A stretch of DNA of 64,000 nt from Clostridia bacterium (GCA_017519405.1 JAFWSH010000036.1:102740-166739), one strand, 5' to 3'. Positions 8,232 through 17,116 are shown, counted from the first letter of the stretch. Made by a program: numbers and translations. Notes: a model not told the origin generated them from the sequence alone.

Positions 8232-9110
8232 ATGCATTTTGTGGAGGCGAAGGGCATCCTCACCGGCAGCGGCGGGCATTTCGGCATGAACGTCTACCGG
8301 GGCTGCAGCCATGGCTGCATCTACTGCGACAGCCGCAGCCGCTGCTACCAGTTCACCCACCCTTTCGAGGACATCGAGGTCAAGCAGAACGCCCCAGAGC
8401 TGCTGGAGCAGGCGCTGCGGTCCAAGCGGCACAGGGCCATGATCGGCACCGGGTCCATGTCGGACCCCTACATGCACTGCGAGGAGCGGCTGATGATCAC
8501 CCGGCGCTGCCTGGAGGTCATCCTCCGCCACGGCTTCGGCGCGGCAGTGCAGACCAAGTCCGACCGGATCCTTCGGGACATCGACCTGCTGGCGGCCATC
8601 CATGAGAGGGCGAAGTGCGTGGTGCAGCTCACCCTCACCACCTGGGACCCCGCCCTCTGCGCCCTCCTGGAGCCCCATGTGTGCAACACCCGGCGCCGGG
8701 TGGAGGTGCTGGCGGAGATGCAGCGGCGGGGCATCCCCACCGTGGTGTGGCTGACGCCGATCCTGCCCTTCATCAACGACACGGAGGAGAACATCCGCCC
8801 CATCCTGGAAGCCTGCGCCGAAACCGGCGTGAAGGGGATCATCTGCTTCGACATGGGCCTCACCCTCCGGGAGGGCAACCGGGAGTACTTCTACGCCGCC
8901 CTGGACCGGCACTTCCCGGGGCTGAAGGAGCAGTATGTCCGGCGCTACGGCAACGCCTACGAGCTCCCCAGCCCGGACGCCCCGCGCCTGATGGCCCTCT
9001 TCCGGGACTTCTGCGGAGCCCACGGCATCCTCCACCGCCCGGCGGACTGCTTCTCCTTCCTGTACGAGCTGCCCCAGCGCAGCCGCCAGCTCAGCCTCTT
9101 CGACCCATAA
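8232..9110 (+). CDS. SPL-family radical SAM protein
   Basis: This 292-residue protein carries the radical SAM cluster motif C25-x3-C29-x2-C32 (CSHGCIYC) near the N-terminus, and the segment GTGSMSDPY typical of the COG1533 spore photolyase-like (SPL) group. These proteins bind a 4Fe-4S cluster and cleave S-adenosylmethionine. True SPL repairs the spore photoproduct, but most COG1533 members are uncharacterised and shorter at the N-terminus, as here. ATG 8232 is chosen because AAAGGAG lies 7 bases upstream and the homologous N-terminus begins there. An in-frame extension upstream runs through the preceding terminator and is not real. Confidence 0.85.
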   Translation: MHFVEAKGILTGSGGHFGMNVYRGCSHGCIYCDSRSRCYQFTHPFEDIEVKQNAPELLEQALRSKRHRAMIGTGSMSDPYMHCEERLMITRRCLEVILRHGFGAAVQTKSDRILRDIDLLAAIHERAKCVVQLTLTTWDPALCALLEPHVCNTRRRVEVLAEMQRRGIPTVVWLTPILPFINDTEENIRPILEACAETGVKGIICFDMGLTLREGNREYFYAALDRHFPGLKEQYVRRYGNAYELPSPDAPRLMALFRDFCGAHGILHRPADCFSFLYELPQRSRQLSLFDP

Positions 9111-9156
9111 GAAAACGCCGCCCGTCTCCCGTCTCCGGGACGCAGGCGGCGCTTTC
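9111..9156. terminator. shared terminator between convergent genes
   Basis: A CGCCGCC / GGCGGCG stem with an inner CGTC/GACG pair. On the minus strand it is followed by GTTTTCTT, so it mainly ends the GTPase operon. On the plus strand the T run is short (CTTTCG). Confidence 0.7.
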
Positions 9157-9173
9157 GTATGCCGTATTCTGAT

Positions 9174-10127
9174 TTACACGTTGCCGAAGGTCACATACTT
9201 CTCCTTGGGCGCCTTGGCGCGCTCCACTGCCTTTTCATGCAGCAGCAGGGCCTCCTGGCCCTCCGGGGACTGCACCGCCTGACATACGGCGGTGAGGGTG
9301 ATGAAGCCCTTCTCGTCCGGCTTTGCGGTGCCCTTGGTGACCCAGCCGCACTTGGCGATGTCGTTGGCGCAGCAGGTCATGGCGTAGCGGGCAAAGTAGT
9401 AGAAGCCCGGGGGGAAGGAGGCGTCCGGGAAGGCCTGGCCCACCAGGCGCACGGTCTTGCCGTTGTAGCGCGCAGGATGATCCATGGAGTCCAGGTAGAA
9501 GATCCCGAAGTTCTCCTCGGTGATCTCAATCACATCCGCCTTCATGTCGTATGGCAGGTCCTCGTCGGAGACGCCGTCCTCGGTGGTGCCGTCCAGGTTC
9601 TCAAAGAGAATGTTGGCGGAGGGGTTCAGCGCCCGGAGCTGCTTGCGCCAGCTGCTCTTGGGGAAGTCGGCGCCGCAGCGGTTGATGAGGATCAGGTCCG
9701 CGGTCTTCATGGGATCCGTCAGCTGCTTGCGCATGTTGGTCATATAGTTGGCGAAGGTGGTGGCATCCGCCAGGGTGATGATCTGCACCAGCTCCCAGCG
9801 GGGGGGCATCTTCACCCGGGCCATCATCTCGATGCCCCAGAAGCTGTTGAACTCGATGATCACCCGCTCCGGCTTGTGCTCCGCCGCCAGCTGCTTCAGC
9901 CTGAGGCTGGTGAACTCCTCCGCGCTGTCGAAGGACACCAGGGCGGCGTTGGCCTTCTTCAGGAGGGCGTCGTCATACTCCTCGATGCCCTCCTCGCCGC
10001 ACAGGATCAGCGTCCGCTGCCCGTCCGAGAAGCCCTCATCCGTCAGCATGGAGCGGATCATGGTGGTCTTGCCGCTCTCGATGAATCCCGTCAGCATGTA
10101 GACCGGGACAATGCTCTGTTCTCTCAT
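9174..10127 (-). CDS. COG0523-type GTPase fused to a YcgQ/DUF1980-like domain
   Basis: This 317-residue protein has a P-loop GFIESGKTT (14-22) and a CobW/HypB/UreG-like GTPase domain with INRCGAD (148-154) in place of NKxD. The CxCC metal motif found in its upstream partner is absent. From about residue 195 the sequence changes to a pattern like the C-terminal half of YcgQ/TIGR03943 proteins, including ARYAMTCCANDI (246-257), whose paired cysteines are a family hallmark. YcgQ-type proteins are linked to metal homeostasis. The fusion suggests a GTP-driven metal chaperone or insertase. It overlaps the upstream GTPase gene by 4 bases (ATGA), so the two are made together. Confidence 0.8.
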   Translation of the reverse strand: MREQSIVPVYMLTGFIESGKTTMIRSMLTDEGFSDGQRTLILCGEEGIEEYDDALLKKANAALVSFDSAEEFTSLRLKQLAAEHKPERVIIEFNSFWGIEMMARVKMPPRWELVQIITLADATTFANYMTNMRKQLTDPMKTADLILINRCGADFPKSSWRKQLRALNPSANILFENLDGTTEDGVSDEDLPYDMKADVIEITEENFGIFYLDSMDHPARYNGKTVRLVGQAFPDASFPPGFYYFARYAMTCCANDIAKCGWVTKGTAKPDEKGFITLTAVCQAVQSPEGQEALLLHEKAVERAKAPKEKYVTFGNV

Positions 10128-11272
10128 ACCCCAAACAGCTCCCGCAGCGCTTTTTCGTTCAGGTCCGTGCCGATCACGCAGAAGCGGCCGGTGTAGTCCG
10201 CCGTGCCGTCCCGGAAGTCGGCTTCCCCGGGCACAAAGTCAAACTCGAACCAGCTGCCCGCGGCATCCTGGAGAATGCCCTTGGCCCGCAGCACCTTGCC
10301 ATACTCCTCCTCGTCGGCGAGCTGATCCAGCTTGGCCTGGATCTCCTCCCGGCTGTAGCGGTTGGCGGTCTCCACGCCGATGTTCTGGAACACCTCGTCG
10401 GCGTCGTGGCCCGCGCCGTGGTGGTGATGGTGGTGGTGCTCATGGCCGTGGTCGTGGTCATGGTCGTGATGATGCTCGTGCTCGTGATCATGGTCCTCAT
10501 GATCGTGATCCTCGTGATCATGGTCGTGATCATGATCGTCGTCATCATCGTCGTCGTGGTCGTGATGATGGTGGTGCTCGTGCTCCTCCTCATCATGGTC
10601 CTCGTGGTCATGATGATGGTGATGCTCGTCCTCGTCCTCATCCTCGGGCTCCATGGCCTCGAAGAAGATGGGCCGGCCGTTCTCGATCACGTCCAGCATG
10701 AAGTCGGGCTCCATGTCGTCCCAGGGGGTGGTGATGATCCGGGCGTCAGGATGGGCCTCGGCCACCAGGGCCCGGCTCTTCTCCACCCGGTCCGCGCTGA
10801 GCAGCTGCGTCCGGCTGAAGATCACCGTGGACGCGCTCTTGATCTGGTCCAGGAAGAACTCGCCGAAGCTCTTCATATACATGCGGCACTTGCCGGCGTC
10901 CACCACCGTGGCGCTACCCCCCACCTCGATGTCGGGATGGCGCTTCTTGGCCAGCTCCACCGCGGAGAGGATCTCGCTGAGCTTGCCCACGCCCGTGGGC
11001 TCCACCAGAATCCGGTCGGGATGGTAGGTCTCGATCAGCTGGTCGATGGCGCCCTGGAAGTCCCCCGCCAGGGTGCAGCAGATGCAGCCGGCATTCAGCT
11101 CGGTGACGGTGATGCCGACCTCCTTCATAAAGGCGCCGTCCACGCCGATTTCGCCATACTCGTTCTCCAGCAGCACCACCTTCTCGCGGCTCAGCCTGCC
11201 GGTGAGCAGCTTCTTGATGAGGGTGGTTTTTCCGGCGCCCAGGAAGCCGGAGATCACATTAATCTTGACCAT
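10124..11272 (-). CDS. COG0523 metal-chaperone GTPase with a long His/Asp-rich loop
   Basis: This 382-residue protein has the COG0523 hallmarks: P-loop GFLGAGKTT (9-17), the metal-binding motif GCICC (62-66) and EPTGVGK (91-97), with a CobW C-terminal domain after residue 290. Between them, residues about 209-290 form an extreme low-complexity loop of roughly 38 histidines with Asp/Glu, able to store or buffer several zinc, nickel or cobalt ions. The family hydrolyses GTP to hand metal to client proteins (ZagA, ZNG1, CobW). The client here is unknown. The repetitive DNA (10420-10640) is prone to length change. The gene leads a two-gene operon with a -10 element and an inverted repeat upstream. 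Confidence 0.88.
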   Translation of the reverse strand: MVKINVISGFLGAGKTTLIKKLLTGRLSREKVVLLENEYGEIGVDGAFMKEVGITVTELNAGCICCTLAGDFQGAIDQLIETYHPDRILVEPTGVGKLSEILSAVELAKKRHPDIEVGGSATVVDAGKCRMYMKSFGEFFLDQIKSASTVIFSRTQLLSADRVEKSRALVAEAHPDARIITTPWDDMEPDFMLDVIENGRPIFFEAMEPEDEDEDEHHHHHDHEDHDEEEHEHHHHHDHDDDDDDDHDHDHDHEDHDHEDHDHEHEHHHDHDHDHGHEHHHHHHHGAGHDADEVFQNIGVETANRYSREEIQAKLDQLADEEEYGKVLRAKGILQDAAGSWFEFDFVPGEADFRDGTADYTGRFCVIGTDLNEKALRELFGV

Positions 11273-11290
11273 GATGCATCGCTCCTTGTC

Positions 11291-11322
11291 TGTTTGGGTT
11301 TCCTAACCCACAAACCATTATA
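11291..11322 (-). promoter_or_regulatory. candidate promoter -10 and operator ahead of the metal GTPase operon
   Basis: On the minus strand a consensus TATAAT (11317-11322) lies 44 bases before the ATG without a convincing -35. Between the two is an inverted repeat GGGTT-TCCT-AACCC (11296-11309) with partly matching flanks, placed where a metal-responsive repressor could bind. It does not match the Zur consensus I know. Confidence 0.4.
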
Positions 11323-11331
11323 CTCCCCTTG

Positions 11332-12486
11332 TCAAGCCTCCCGGCCCGCCTCCGCCAGGACCGCGTTGCGGATGCGTCTGGTAAGGGGGCAGGTGCCGGT
11401 GTCGGTGACGTTGATCCCCACCAGCAGGGTCAGGTCCGCCTCGGGGAAGTTCATGAAGTACGTGCCCAGCCAGCCGTCCCAGCCGTACTCCCCCAGGGTG
11501 GCCAGGCCACCTGCCCGGGAGGGCTGGACGCAGATCCGCATGAGCTTGGAATAATCGTAGCCGTCCCAGCTGGGGTGGCCGCCGCTGCGGCGCTCGTCCC
11601 CGGAGGTGAGCCAGCGCACCGTAGCGGCAGAGAGGTACCGCCGTCCCGCATACACCCCGCCGTTGCGCAGCATTGTGGCGAAGCGGGCGTAGTCGTCCAG
11701 GGTGGACACCAGGCCCGCGCCGCCGGAGGCAAAGGCCGGCTCCCGGTCGTAGCGGCCCACGCACAGGTGCATGTCCCGCCAGGGCTCCAGCCCCCGGGGC
11801 GTCCGCCGGGCGCAGGTGACGAACCGGTCCTGCTTCTCCTCCGGCACCCAGAAGGCGGTGTCGGTCATGCCCAGGGGTGCGAAGAACTCCTCCTGGAGAA
11901 AGCGGGCAAAGGGCCTGCCGTCCGCCGCCTCCACCACCGCGCCCAGCACGTCCGCGCAGGTGGAGTAGCGCCACTCCTCCCCGGGCTGAAAGGCCAGGGG
12001 CAGCTGACCGATGGCGTTGGCCAGGTCCCGGGTGGTCATACCGCCCCCCTGCCGGATCTGCTCCGTGTTCTCCCGGAAGAGGTCCGCCACATACTTCCCC
12101 GCCGGGTCATCCCCGGGATAGGAGAGCCCGGCCTTCATGTCCAGCAGGTCCATCAGGGTGACGGAGCGGTTGGCGGGGACGGCCCCGTCCCGGGTCAGCA
12201 CCCGGGGATGGGCGAACCCGGGGAGGTACTTCTCCACCGGCTCCAGCACGTCCAGCACGCCCCGCTCCACCAGCAGGGCCACAGCCGCCGCCGTCACCGG
12301 CTTGGTCTGGCTGTAGAGGCGGAAGATGGCGTCCCGGCGGAGGGGCCTGCCGGTCCCCAGATCCCTGCCGCCCTCCGCGTAGAACCACTCTTCCCCGCCC
12401 CGCAGCACCAGCACATTGGCGCAAGGGACCTCCCCCTGTGCCACCGCCCGCTCAATCAGGGCGGTTACCTGTTCCCGAATCTTCAC
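11332..12486 (-). CDS. serine hydrolase of the class C beta-lactamase / esterase family
   Basis: About 384 residues. The active-site SxxK tetrad is S59-Q-T-K62, a tyrosine motif YSTCADVLG follows, and the C-terminal part carries the [10 protein letters not shown] segment common in beta-lactamase-fold esterases (PF00144). These proteins are usually esterases or D-amino-acid peptidases rather than antibiotic-resistance enzymes. No signal peptide is seen. The start is GTG 12486, since GGGGGAG lies 6 bases upstream and the GTG overlaps the TGA of the zinc-ribbon gene (GTGA). An ATG at 12501 is possible but has its site only about 2 bases away. Confidence 0.82.
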   Translation of the reverse strand: MKIREQVTALIERAVAQGEVPCANVLVLRGGEEWFYAEGGRDLGTGRPLRRDAIFRLYSQTKPVTAAAVALLVERGVLDVLEPVEKYLPGFAHPRVLTRDGAVPANRSVTLMDLLDMKAGLSYPGDDPAGKYVADLFRENTEQIRQGGGMTTRDLANAIGQLPLAFQPGEEWRYSTCADVLGAVVEAADGRPFARFLQEEFFAPLGMTDTAFWVPEEKQDRFVTCARRTPRGLEPWRDMHLCVGRYDREPAFASGGAGLVSTLDDYARFATMLRNGGVYAGRRYLSAATVRWLTSGDERRSGGHPSWDGYDYSKLMRICVQPSRAGGLATLGEYGWDGWLGTYFMNFPEADLTLLVGINVTDTGTCPLTRRIRNAVLAEAGREA

Positions 12487-12746
12487 GTCCAGCTCCCCCA
12501 TTTCCCCCGGTCCGTCCCGCCGGGCTCCTCGTCGTCCTCCCCCTCCCGGGGTACAAAATTCGCCGCCAGGGCGTCCGGGGAGAAGCGCGGGTCCGCCGCC
12601 AGACGGCCCAGGTTCTCCCGGCTCACCACCGTGTCCGTGCCCAGGCAGTCCCGGCAGCGGTATCCGCAGTCCGGGCACACGCAGCCCAGCAGATCGCTGT
12701 CCGCCTGGACCATATAGGTTCCGCATTCCTTGCAGCTGCAGCGCAT
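12483..12746 (-). CDS. small zinc-ribbon protein
   Basis: This 87-residue protein has cysteine pairs CSCKEC, CVCPDC and CRDC in its first 35 residues, followed by an acidic tail. It probably binds one or two zinc ions. GAGGGAAG lies ahead of the ATG at 12746. The stop overlaps the start of the serine hydrolase gene, so the two proteins are coupled. The function is unknown. Confidence 0.7.
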   Translation of the reverse strand: MRCSCKECGTYMVQADSDLLGCVCPDCGYRCRDCLGTDTVVSRENLGRLAADPRFSPDALAANFVPREGEDDEEPGGTDRGKWGSWT

Positions 12747-12781
12747 GGCTTCCCTCTCCGTCTTTTCTTCAAAGTCAGGAA

Positions 12782-12803
12782 AGACCCGGCTGCCCGGGTC
12801 TTC
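12782..12803 (-). terminator. hairpin downstream of the barstar gene
   Basis: A 9-bp stem (AAGACCCGG / CCGGGTCTT) with a 4-base loop lies between the barstar stop and the zinc-ribbon start. On the minus strand the T tract is imperfect (TTTCCTGACTTT), so termination may be partial. Confidence 0.55.
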
Positions 12804-12810
12804 CGTTCCC

Positions 12811-13059
12811 TCACAGGGTTTTGTAGGTGCCCTCCAGGTCCTCCACCACCCGCCGGACCTTGTCCAGGGTAGCGGCCACCTCCTCCGTGCCCTCACCCCG
12901 CACGGCCACCGACACCGGTTCCCGGCGCTCGGAGAGGCAGTCGTAGAGGGCATCGGCGTTCATGCCGTAGTAGTCCGGCAGATCCAGCAGCAGCTTCAGC
13001 GCGCTGTGGACATCCGCCGCCGTATGGTAATCCCTGGCGTCCAGATAGATGGTCTGCAT
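12811..13059 (-). CDS. barstar-family ribonuclease inhibitor-like protein
   Basis: This 82-residue protein has the length and core pattern of barstar: an N-terminal DARDYHTAADVH strand-helix, then LDLPDYYGMNADALYDCL, the region that in barstar plugs the barnase active site. Barstar neutralises a secreted guanyl-specific RNase in the cytoplasm. No barnase or other toxin gene lies nearby, so this may be an orphan immunity protein or a regulator. The gene is 21 bases after pyruvate kinase with its own AAGGAGG site and probably shares its transcript. Confidence 0.85.
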   Translation of the reverse strand: MQTIYLDARDYHTAADVHSALKLLLDLPDYYGMNADALYDCLSERREPVSVAVRGEGTEEVAATLDKVRRVVEDLEGTYKTL

Positions 13060-13080
13060 GTTGTTCCTCCTTCGTCCGCC

Positions 13081-14829
13081 TCAGTTGCAGGAGACGGTGC
13101 CGTCCTTGGCGTTCATGGTCACCACCGCGCCGGTGGAGAGAATCCGGGTGGCCCCGGTGGCGCCGATAATCACCGGGATATCCAGGCTGAGGCCGGCGAT
13201 GACGCCCTGCCCCTCCGGATCCCCATCTTCCAGAATCAGGCCCGCCGCCTTGCGCACCAGGGGCAGCAGGGCCTTGCTGGTCTGGCGGCATACCAGGATG
13301 CTGCCCTTGCGGAAGCCGTCCACGGCCTCCTGGTCCTGGGCGATGAACAGCGGTGCCGTGGCCGTGCCGCTGCCCACGCCCGTGCCCCGCACCAGCATGT
13401 GGCCCACCACGTGGACCTTCATCATATTGGTGGTGCCGGAGATCCCCAGGGGAACGCCGGCGGTGAGCACCACCAGCTCCCCGTCCCGGATGACACCGGC
13501 ATGGACGGAGGCGTCCACCGCCGCGTCAAACAGGGCGTCCGTGGAATCCTTCTCGTCGATCAGCAGCGGCACCACGCCCCAGGACAGGTTCATCTGCCGC
13601 ACCACCGTGGGACTGGTGGCGCAGGCCACCACCGGGCAGTCCGGCCGGTAGCGGGAGATCATCCGCGCCGTGCCGCCGCTCTTGGTGACGGTGACGATGG
13701 CGCCGGCCTTCAGGTCGTGGGCGGAGGTCACCGTGGCATGGGAGATGGCCGCGGTGATGTCCCCCCGGGTGTTGTAGTTGGCCGAGGCAAAGCGGTGCAC
13801 ATAGTCGATGTCCGCCTCGGTCTTCAGGGCGATGCGGACCATGGTCTGCACGGCCTCCACGGGGTAGAGGCCCGCCGCCGTCTCGCCGGAGAGCATGATG
13901 GCGCTGGTGCCGTCGTAGATGGCGTTGGCCACGTCCGTGGCCTCCGCCCGGGTGGGCCGGGGATTCTTCATCATGGAGTCCAGCATCTGGGTGGCGGTGA
14001 TCACGGGGCGGCCGGACAGGACGCACTCATGGATGATGTGCTTCTGCAGCCCGGGCACCGCCTCCAGGGGGATCTCCACGCCCATGTCGCCCCGGGCCAC
14101 CATGATGCCGTCGGCGGCGTGCATGATCTCCTCCAGGTTCTGGATGCCCTCGGTGTTTTCGATCTTGGCGATGATGCGGATGCTGCTGCACTCCTTCTCC
14201 GCCATGATCCGACGGATGGCGGCGATGTCCTCCGCCGAGCGCACAAACGAGGCGGCGATGAAGTCATAGCCGTTCTCGATGGCGAAGAGGATGTCCTCCC
14301 GGTCCTTGGGGCTGATGAAGGGCATGGACAGATGCACGTCCGGCACGTTGATACCCTTGTGGTTGGAGACAGCGCCGCTGTTGAGCACCCGGCAGACGAT
14401 CTCCTTCTCCGTCACATGCTCCACCGTCATGCCCACCAGGCCGTCGTCGATGAGGATGGAGTCGCCGGGCTTCACGTCCCGGGGCAGGTTTTTGTAGGTG
14501 ATGCAGCAGTGGTCCGCCGTGCCCAGGCACTCCTCCGTGCGCAGGGTGAAGAGCTGCCCCGCCTCCAGCATCACCTTTCCGCCCTCGAAATCCCCGGTGC
14601 GGATCTCCGGGCCCTTGGTGTCCAGCATGGTGGCCACCGGCAGGTTCAGCTCGTCCCGGAGACGGCAGACCTCCCGATACCACTGCAGGTGGGTCTCGTG
14701 GGTGCCGTGGCTGAAGTTGAAGCGGGCCACGTCCATGCCCGCCAGCATCAGCGGCCGCACCAGGTCGTTCTCGAAAAGCCTCGGGCCCATGGTGCACACG
14801 ATCTTGGTCTTTCTGCGGCCTTTGTTCAC
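13081..14829 (-). CDS. pyk: pyruvate kinase with C-terminal swivelling domain
   Basis: About 582 residues. Motifs include TKIVCTMGP at the N-terminus, DTKGPEIRTG, and the signature region with VARGDMGVEIP and TATQMLDSM. It converts phosphoenolpyruvate and ADP to pyruvate and ATP. The last ~95 residues form the extra PEP-utiliser-like swivelling domain found in bacilli and clostridia, in which the usual TSHA histidine motif is replaced (DPEGQG), so this domain is structural or regulatory. GTG 14829 is chosen because GGGAGGAG lies 6 bases upstream, although an in-frame ATG exists at 14877. A TAGAAT element near 14885 may be the -10. Confidence 0.92.
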   Translation of the reverse strand: MNKGRRKTKIVCTMGPRLFENDLVRPLMLAGMDVARFNFSHGTHETHLQWYREVCRLRDELNLPVATMLDTKGPEIRTGDFEGGKVMLEAGQLFTLRTEECLGTADHCCITYKNLPRDVKPGDSILIDDGLVGMTVEHVTEKEIVCRVLNSGAVSNHKGINVPDVHLSMPFISPKDREDILFAIENGYDFIAASFVRSAEDIAAIRRIMAEKECSSIRIIAKIENTEGIQNLEEIMHAADGIMVARGDMGVEIPLEAVPGLQKHIIHECVLSGRPVITATQMLDSMMKNPRPTRAEATDVANAIYDGTSAIMLSGETAAGLYPVEAVQTMVRIALKTEADIDYVHRFASANYNTRGDITAAISHATVTSAHDLKAGAIVTVTKSGGTARMISRYRPDCPVVACATSPTVVRQMNLSWGVVPLLIDEKDSTDALFDAAVDASVHAGVIRDGELVVLTAGVPLGISGTTNMMKVHVVGHMLVRGTGVGSGTATAPLFIAQDQEAVDGFRKGSILVCRQTSKALLPLVRKAAGLILEDGDPEGQGVIAGLSLDIPVIIGATGATRILSTGAVVTMNAKDGTVSCN

Positions 14830-14924
14830 AGTCTGCTCCTCCCTTCGTTTACGGTCAGCCGGGATAACGTGTTTCATCGCTCTTATTCTACACGATCGCC
14901 GCCAAAAAAGGAAGGGTTCCCGTG

Positions 14925-14957
14925 CAAAAACCGGGGCGGAGGCTTCTCCGTCCCGGT
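14925..14957 (-). terminator. rho-independent terminator after the GH3 gene
   Basis: On the minus strand ACCGGGACGGAG, loop AAGC, CTCCGCCCCGGT, then TTTTTGC: a 12-bp stem with one mismatch. Confidence 0.85.
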
Positions 14958-14971
14958 CTGTACATATGCTG

Positions 14972-17053
14972 TTATTCCGCCGTGTAGCAGGTCTCCAGGC
15001 AGGGCAGGCCCGTCAGCTCCAGGCTCCGGGCATCCGGCTGGCTCAGGCCGGCCCAGACGCGGAACGTGCCCTTGAAGGGCACCCGGCTGCCGTCCTCCTT
15101 CACCACGGTCCAGGCCTCGGGGTTCAGCTTCACCGTCACCCGGGTTTCCCCGCCGGCAGGCACCGCCACCCGGGCAAAGCCGGCTAGGGAGGGGTTGGGC
15201 GGCGCACAGGGGCAGTCCAGGGGCTGCACATAAACCTGCGCCACGGTCTCGGCGTCCCGGCTGCCGGTGTTCCTCACCGTCAGGGCGGCGCAGCCGGCCT
15301 CCACCGCCGGATCCGCCAGGGCGAAGGTGGTGTAGCTCAGGCCATAGCCGAAGGGATACAGCGCCTGGCCGGTGTAGTAGCGGTAGGTGTGGCCCGCCAT
15401 GCGGTAGTCCGTGAACTCCGGCAGGTCCTCCAGGGAGCGGTAGAAGGTCACCGGCAGATGGCCGGAGGGCACCACATCCCCGAAGAGCACCCGCGCCAGG
15501 GCGGTGCCGCCCGCCTGCCCGGGATACCAGGCCAGCAGCTGGGCGTCCCCCTCCGGCACGTTCAGGGAGGAGCCCACCGTCAGCACGGTCACCAGGGGCT
15601 TGCCGGTGCCCTCCAGCGCCTTCAGCAGACGCTGCTGGCTCTCCGGCAGGGACAGGCTCACCTTGTCGCCGCTGGCGGAGAAGTTGCCGGTGTCACCCTC
15701 CTCGCCCTCCAGGGTCTCGTCCAGGCCTACACAGGCGATCACCACGTCCGCCTGCTCCGCGCAGATGACGGCCTCCGCCAGGCGGTCGTCCGGCTGGCCC
15801 AGATGCTCCACCCGGTTGAGCACCTTGTCACAGCCCTGGCTGTAGTAAACCCGGATGCCCAGGGGCTTGCAGTAGGCCCGCAGGCCCTCCAGCAGGGTCA
15901 CGGAACGGGAGGCGGTGCCGTAGTAATTGCCCTTGAGCACCACGTCGCTGTCCGCCATGGGGCCCACCACCGCGATGGCCCGGATCTTCTCCGCGTCCAG
16001 GGGCAGCAGGCCGTTGTTCTTCAGCAGCACCATGGCCTTCTCCGCCGCCTCCTGGGCCAGGGCGTCGTGGGCGTCGGTGTCCACCTGGCTGTAGGGGATC
16101 TGGTCCCAGTCGCAGTCCCGGGCGAAGCAGCCCAGCAGGAAGCGGGTGGTGAAGAGCCGCACCGCCGAGCGGGTGATGTCCTCCTCCGTCACCAGGCCGT
16201 CCTGATAGGCCTGCAGCAGGTGCAGATAGGTGTTGCCGCAGTTCACGTCGCAGCCCATTTTGAGGGCCAGGGCGGCGGACTCCGGCGCGGTGTCCGTCAC
16301 ATGGTGGGTGGTGTGGAAGTCGCGGATAGCCCAGCAGTCCGACGTGACATGGCCCTGGAAGCCCCACTTCTTCCGCAGGATATCCACCAGCAGCGTCTTG
16401 GAGCCGCAGGCGGGCTCCCCGTTCACCCGGTTGTAGGCGCCCATGACGGTCTCCACGCCCGCCTCCTGCACCGCCGCCCGGAAGGCGGGGAGATAGGTCT
16501 CCTCCATGTCCTTGGCGGTGGCCACGGCGTTGAACTCATGCCGGATGGCCTCCGGGCCGGAGTGCACGGCGAAGTGCTTGGCGCAGGCCGCCGTCTTCAG
16601 GTACTTGCCGTCCCCCTGCAGGCCCTTGATGAACCGTACCCCCAGCCGGGTGGTGAGGTAGGGATCCTCGCCGTAGGTCTCATGGCCCCGGCCCCACCGG
16701 GGGTCCCGGAAGATGTTGATGTTGGGGCTCCACAGAGTCAGGCCCTTGTAGATGTCCCGGTCCCCGTGGGCGGCCTGGGCGTTGTACTTCGCCCGGGCCT
16801 CGGTGCTGATGACCTCCGCCACCCTCTGGTGGAAGTCCTCGTCAAAGATGGCCGCCAGGGCGATGGCCTGGGGGAAGACCGTGGCCGTGCCGGCCCGGGC
16901 CACCCCGTGGAGCGCCTCGTTCCACCAGTTGTAGGCGGGGATCCCCAGCCGGGGAATGGCCGGTGCGTCAAAGCGCAGCTGGGAAGCCTTCTCCTCCAGC
17001 GTCATGCGGGACACCAGTTCCTCCGCCAGACGGCGGGCTTGCGTGCGATCCAT
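14972..17053 (-). CDS. GH3 glycosidase (beta-glucosidase / beta-xylosidase)
   Basis: This 693-residue protein has both GH3 domains and a C-terminal fibronectin-III-like domain. The (beta/alpha)8 domain has PRWGRGHETYGEDP, KHFAVHSGPE and the nucleophile aspartate in TSDCWAI. The second domain has KNNGLLPL and GLDETLEGEEGD. The NWWNEALHGVAR start is typical of the xylosidase/arabinosidase branch, so cleavage of beta-1,4-xylo-oligosaccharides is as likely as of cello-oligosaccharides. No signal peptide is seen, which suggests intracellular processing. It is transcribed alone, with an extended -10 element upstream and a strong terminator downstream. Confidence 0.9.
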   Translation of the reverse strand: MDRTQARRLAEELVSRMTLEEKASQLRFDAPAIPRLGIPAYNWWNEALHGVARAGTATVFPQAIALAAIFDEDFHQRVAEVISTEARAKYNAQAAHGDRDIYKGLTLWSPNINIFRDPRWGRGHETYGEDPYLTTRLGVRFIKGLQGDGKYLKTAACAKHFAVHSGPEAIRHEFNAVATAKDMEETYLPAFRAAVQEAGVETVMGAYNRVNGEPACGSKTLLVDILRKKWGFQGHVTSDCWAIRDFHTTHHVTDTAPESAALALKMGCDVNCGNTYLHLLQAYQDGLVTEEDITRSAVRLFTTRFLLGCFARDCDWDQIPYSQVDTDAHDALAQEAAEKAMVLLKNNGLLPLDAEKIRAIAVVGPMADSDVVLKGNYYGTASRSVTLLEGLRAYCKPLGIRVYYSQGCDKVLNRVEHLGQPDDRLAEAVICAEQADVVIACVGLDETLEGEEGDTGNFSASGDKVSLSLPESQQRLLKALEGTGKPLVTVLTVGSSLNVPEGDAQLLAWYPGQAGGTALARVLFGDVVPSGHLPVTFYRSLEDLPEFTDYRMAGHTYRYYTGQALYPFGYGLSYTTFALADPAVEAGCAALTVRNTGSRDAETVAQVYVQPLDCPCAPPNPSLAGFARVAVPAGGETRVTVKLNPEAWTVVKEDGSRVPFKGTFRVWAGLSQPDARSLELTGLPCLETCYTAE

Positions 17054-17116
17054 GGCAATACCTCCTCAGCGTTCGTCGGGCCGGCCCTCTCGTGCCATCG
17101 GTGATGTTTCCTTTTG

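Noticed and set aside
10420-10640. The CAT/GAC-rich repeat considered as a CRISPR or microsatellite element
   Set aside because: No spacers or unit structure. It keeps the reading frame and codes for a His/Asp loop typical of COG0523 proteins.
10406-11554. A plus-strand frame with runs of Val/Met opposite the His-rich GTPase
   Set aside because: The Val/Met runs are simply the complement of the His/Asp codon repeats (GTG/ATG/GTC from CAC/CAT/GAC).
11332-12486. Serine hydrolase considered as an antibiotic-resistance beta-lactamase
   Set aside because: It has SxxK but YST instead of YxN and no signal peptide, and matches the broad esterase/peptidase branch.
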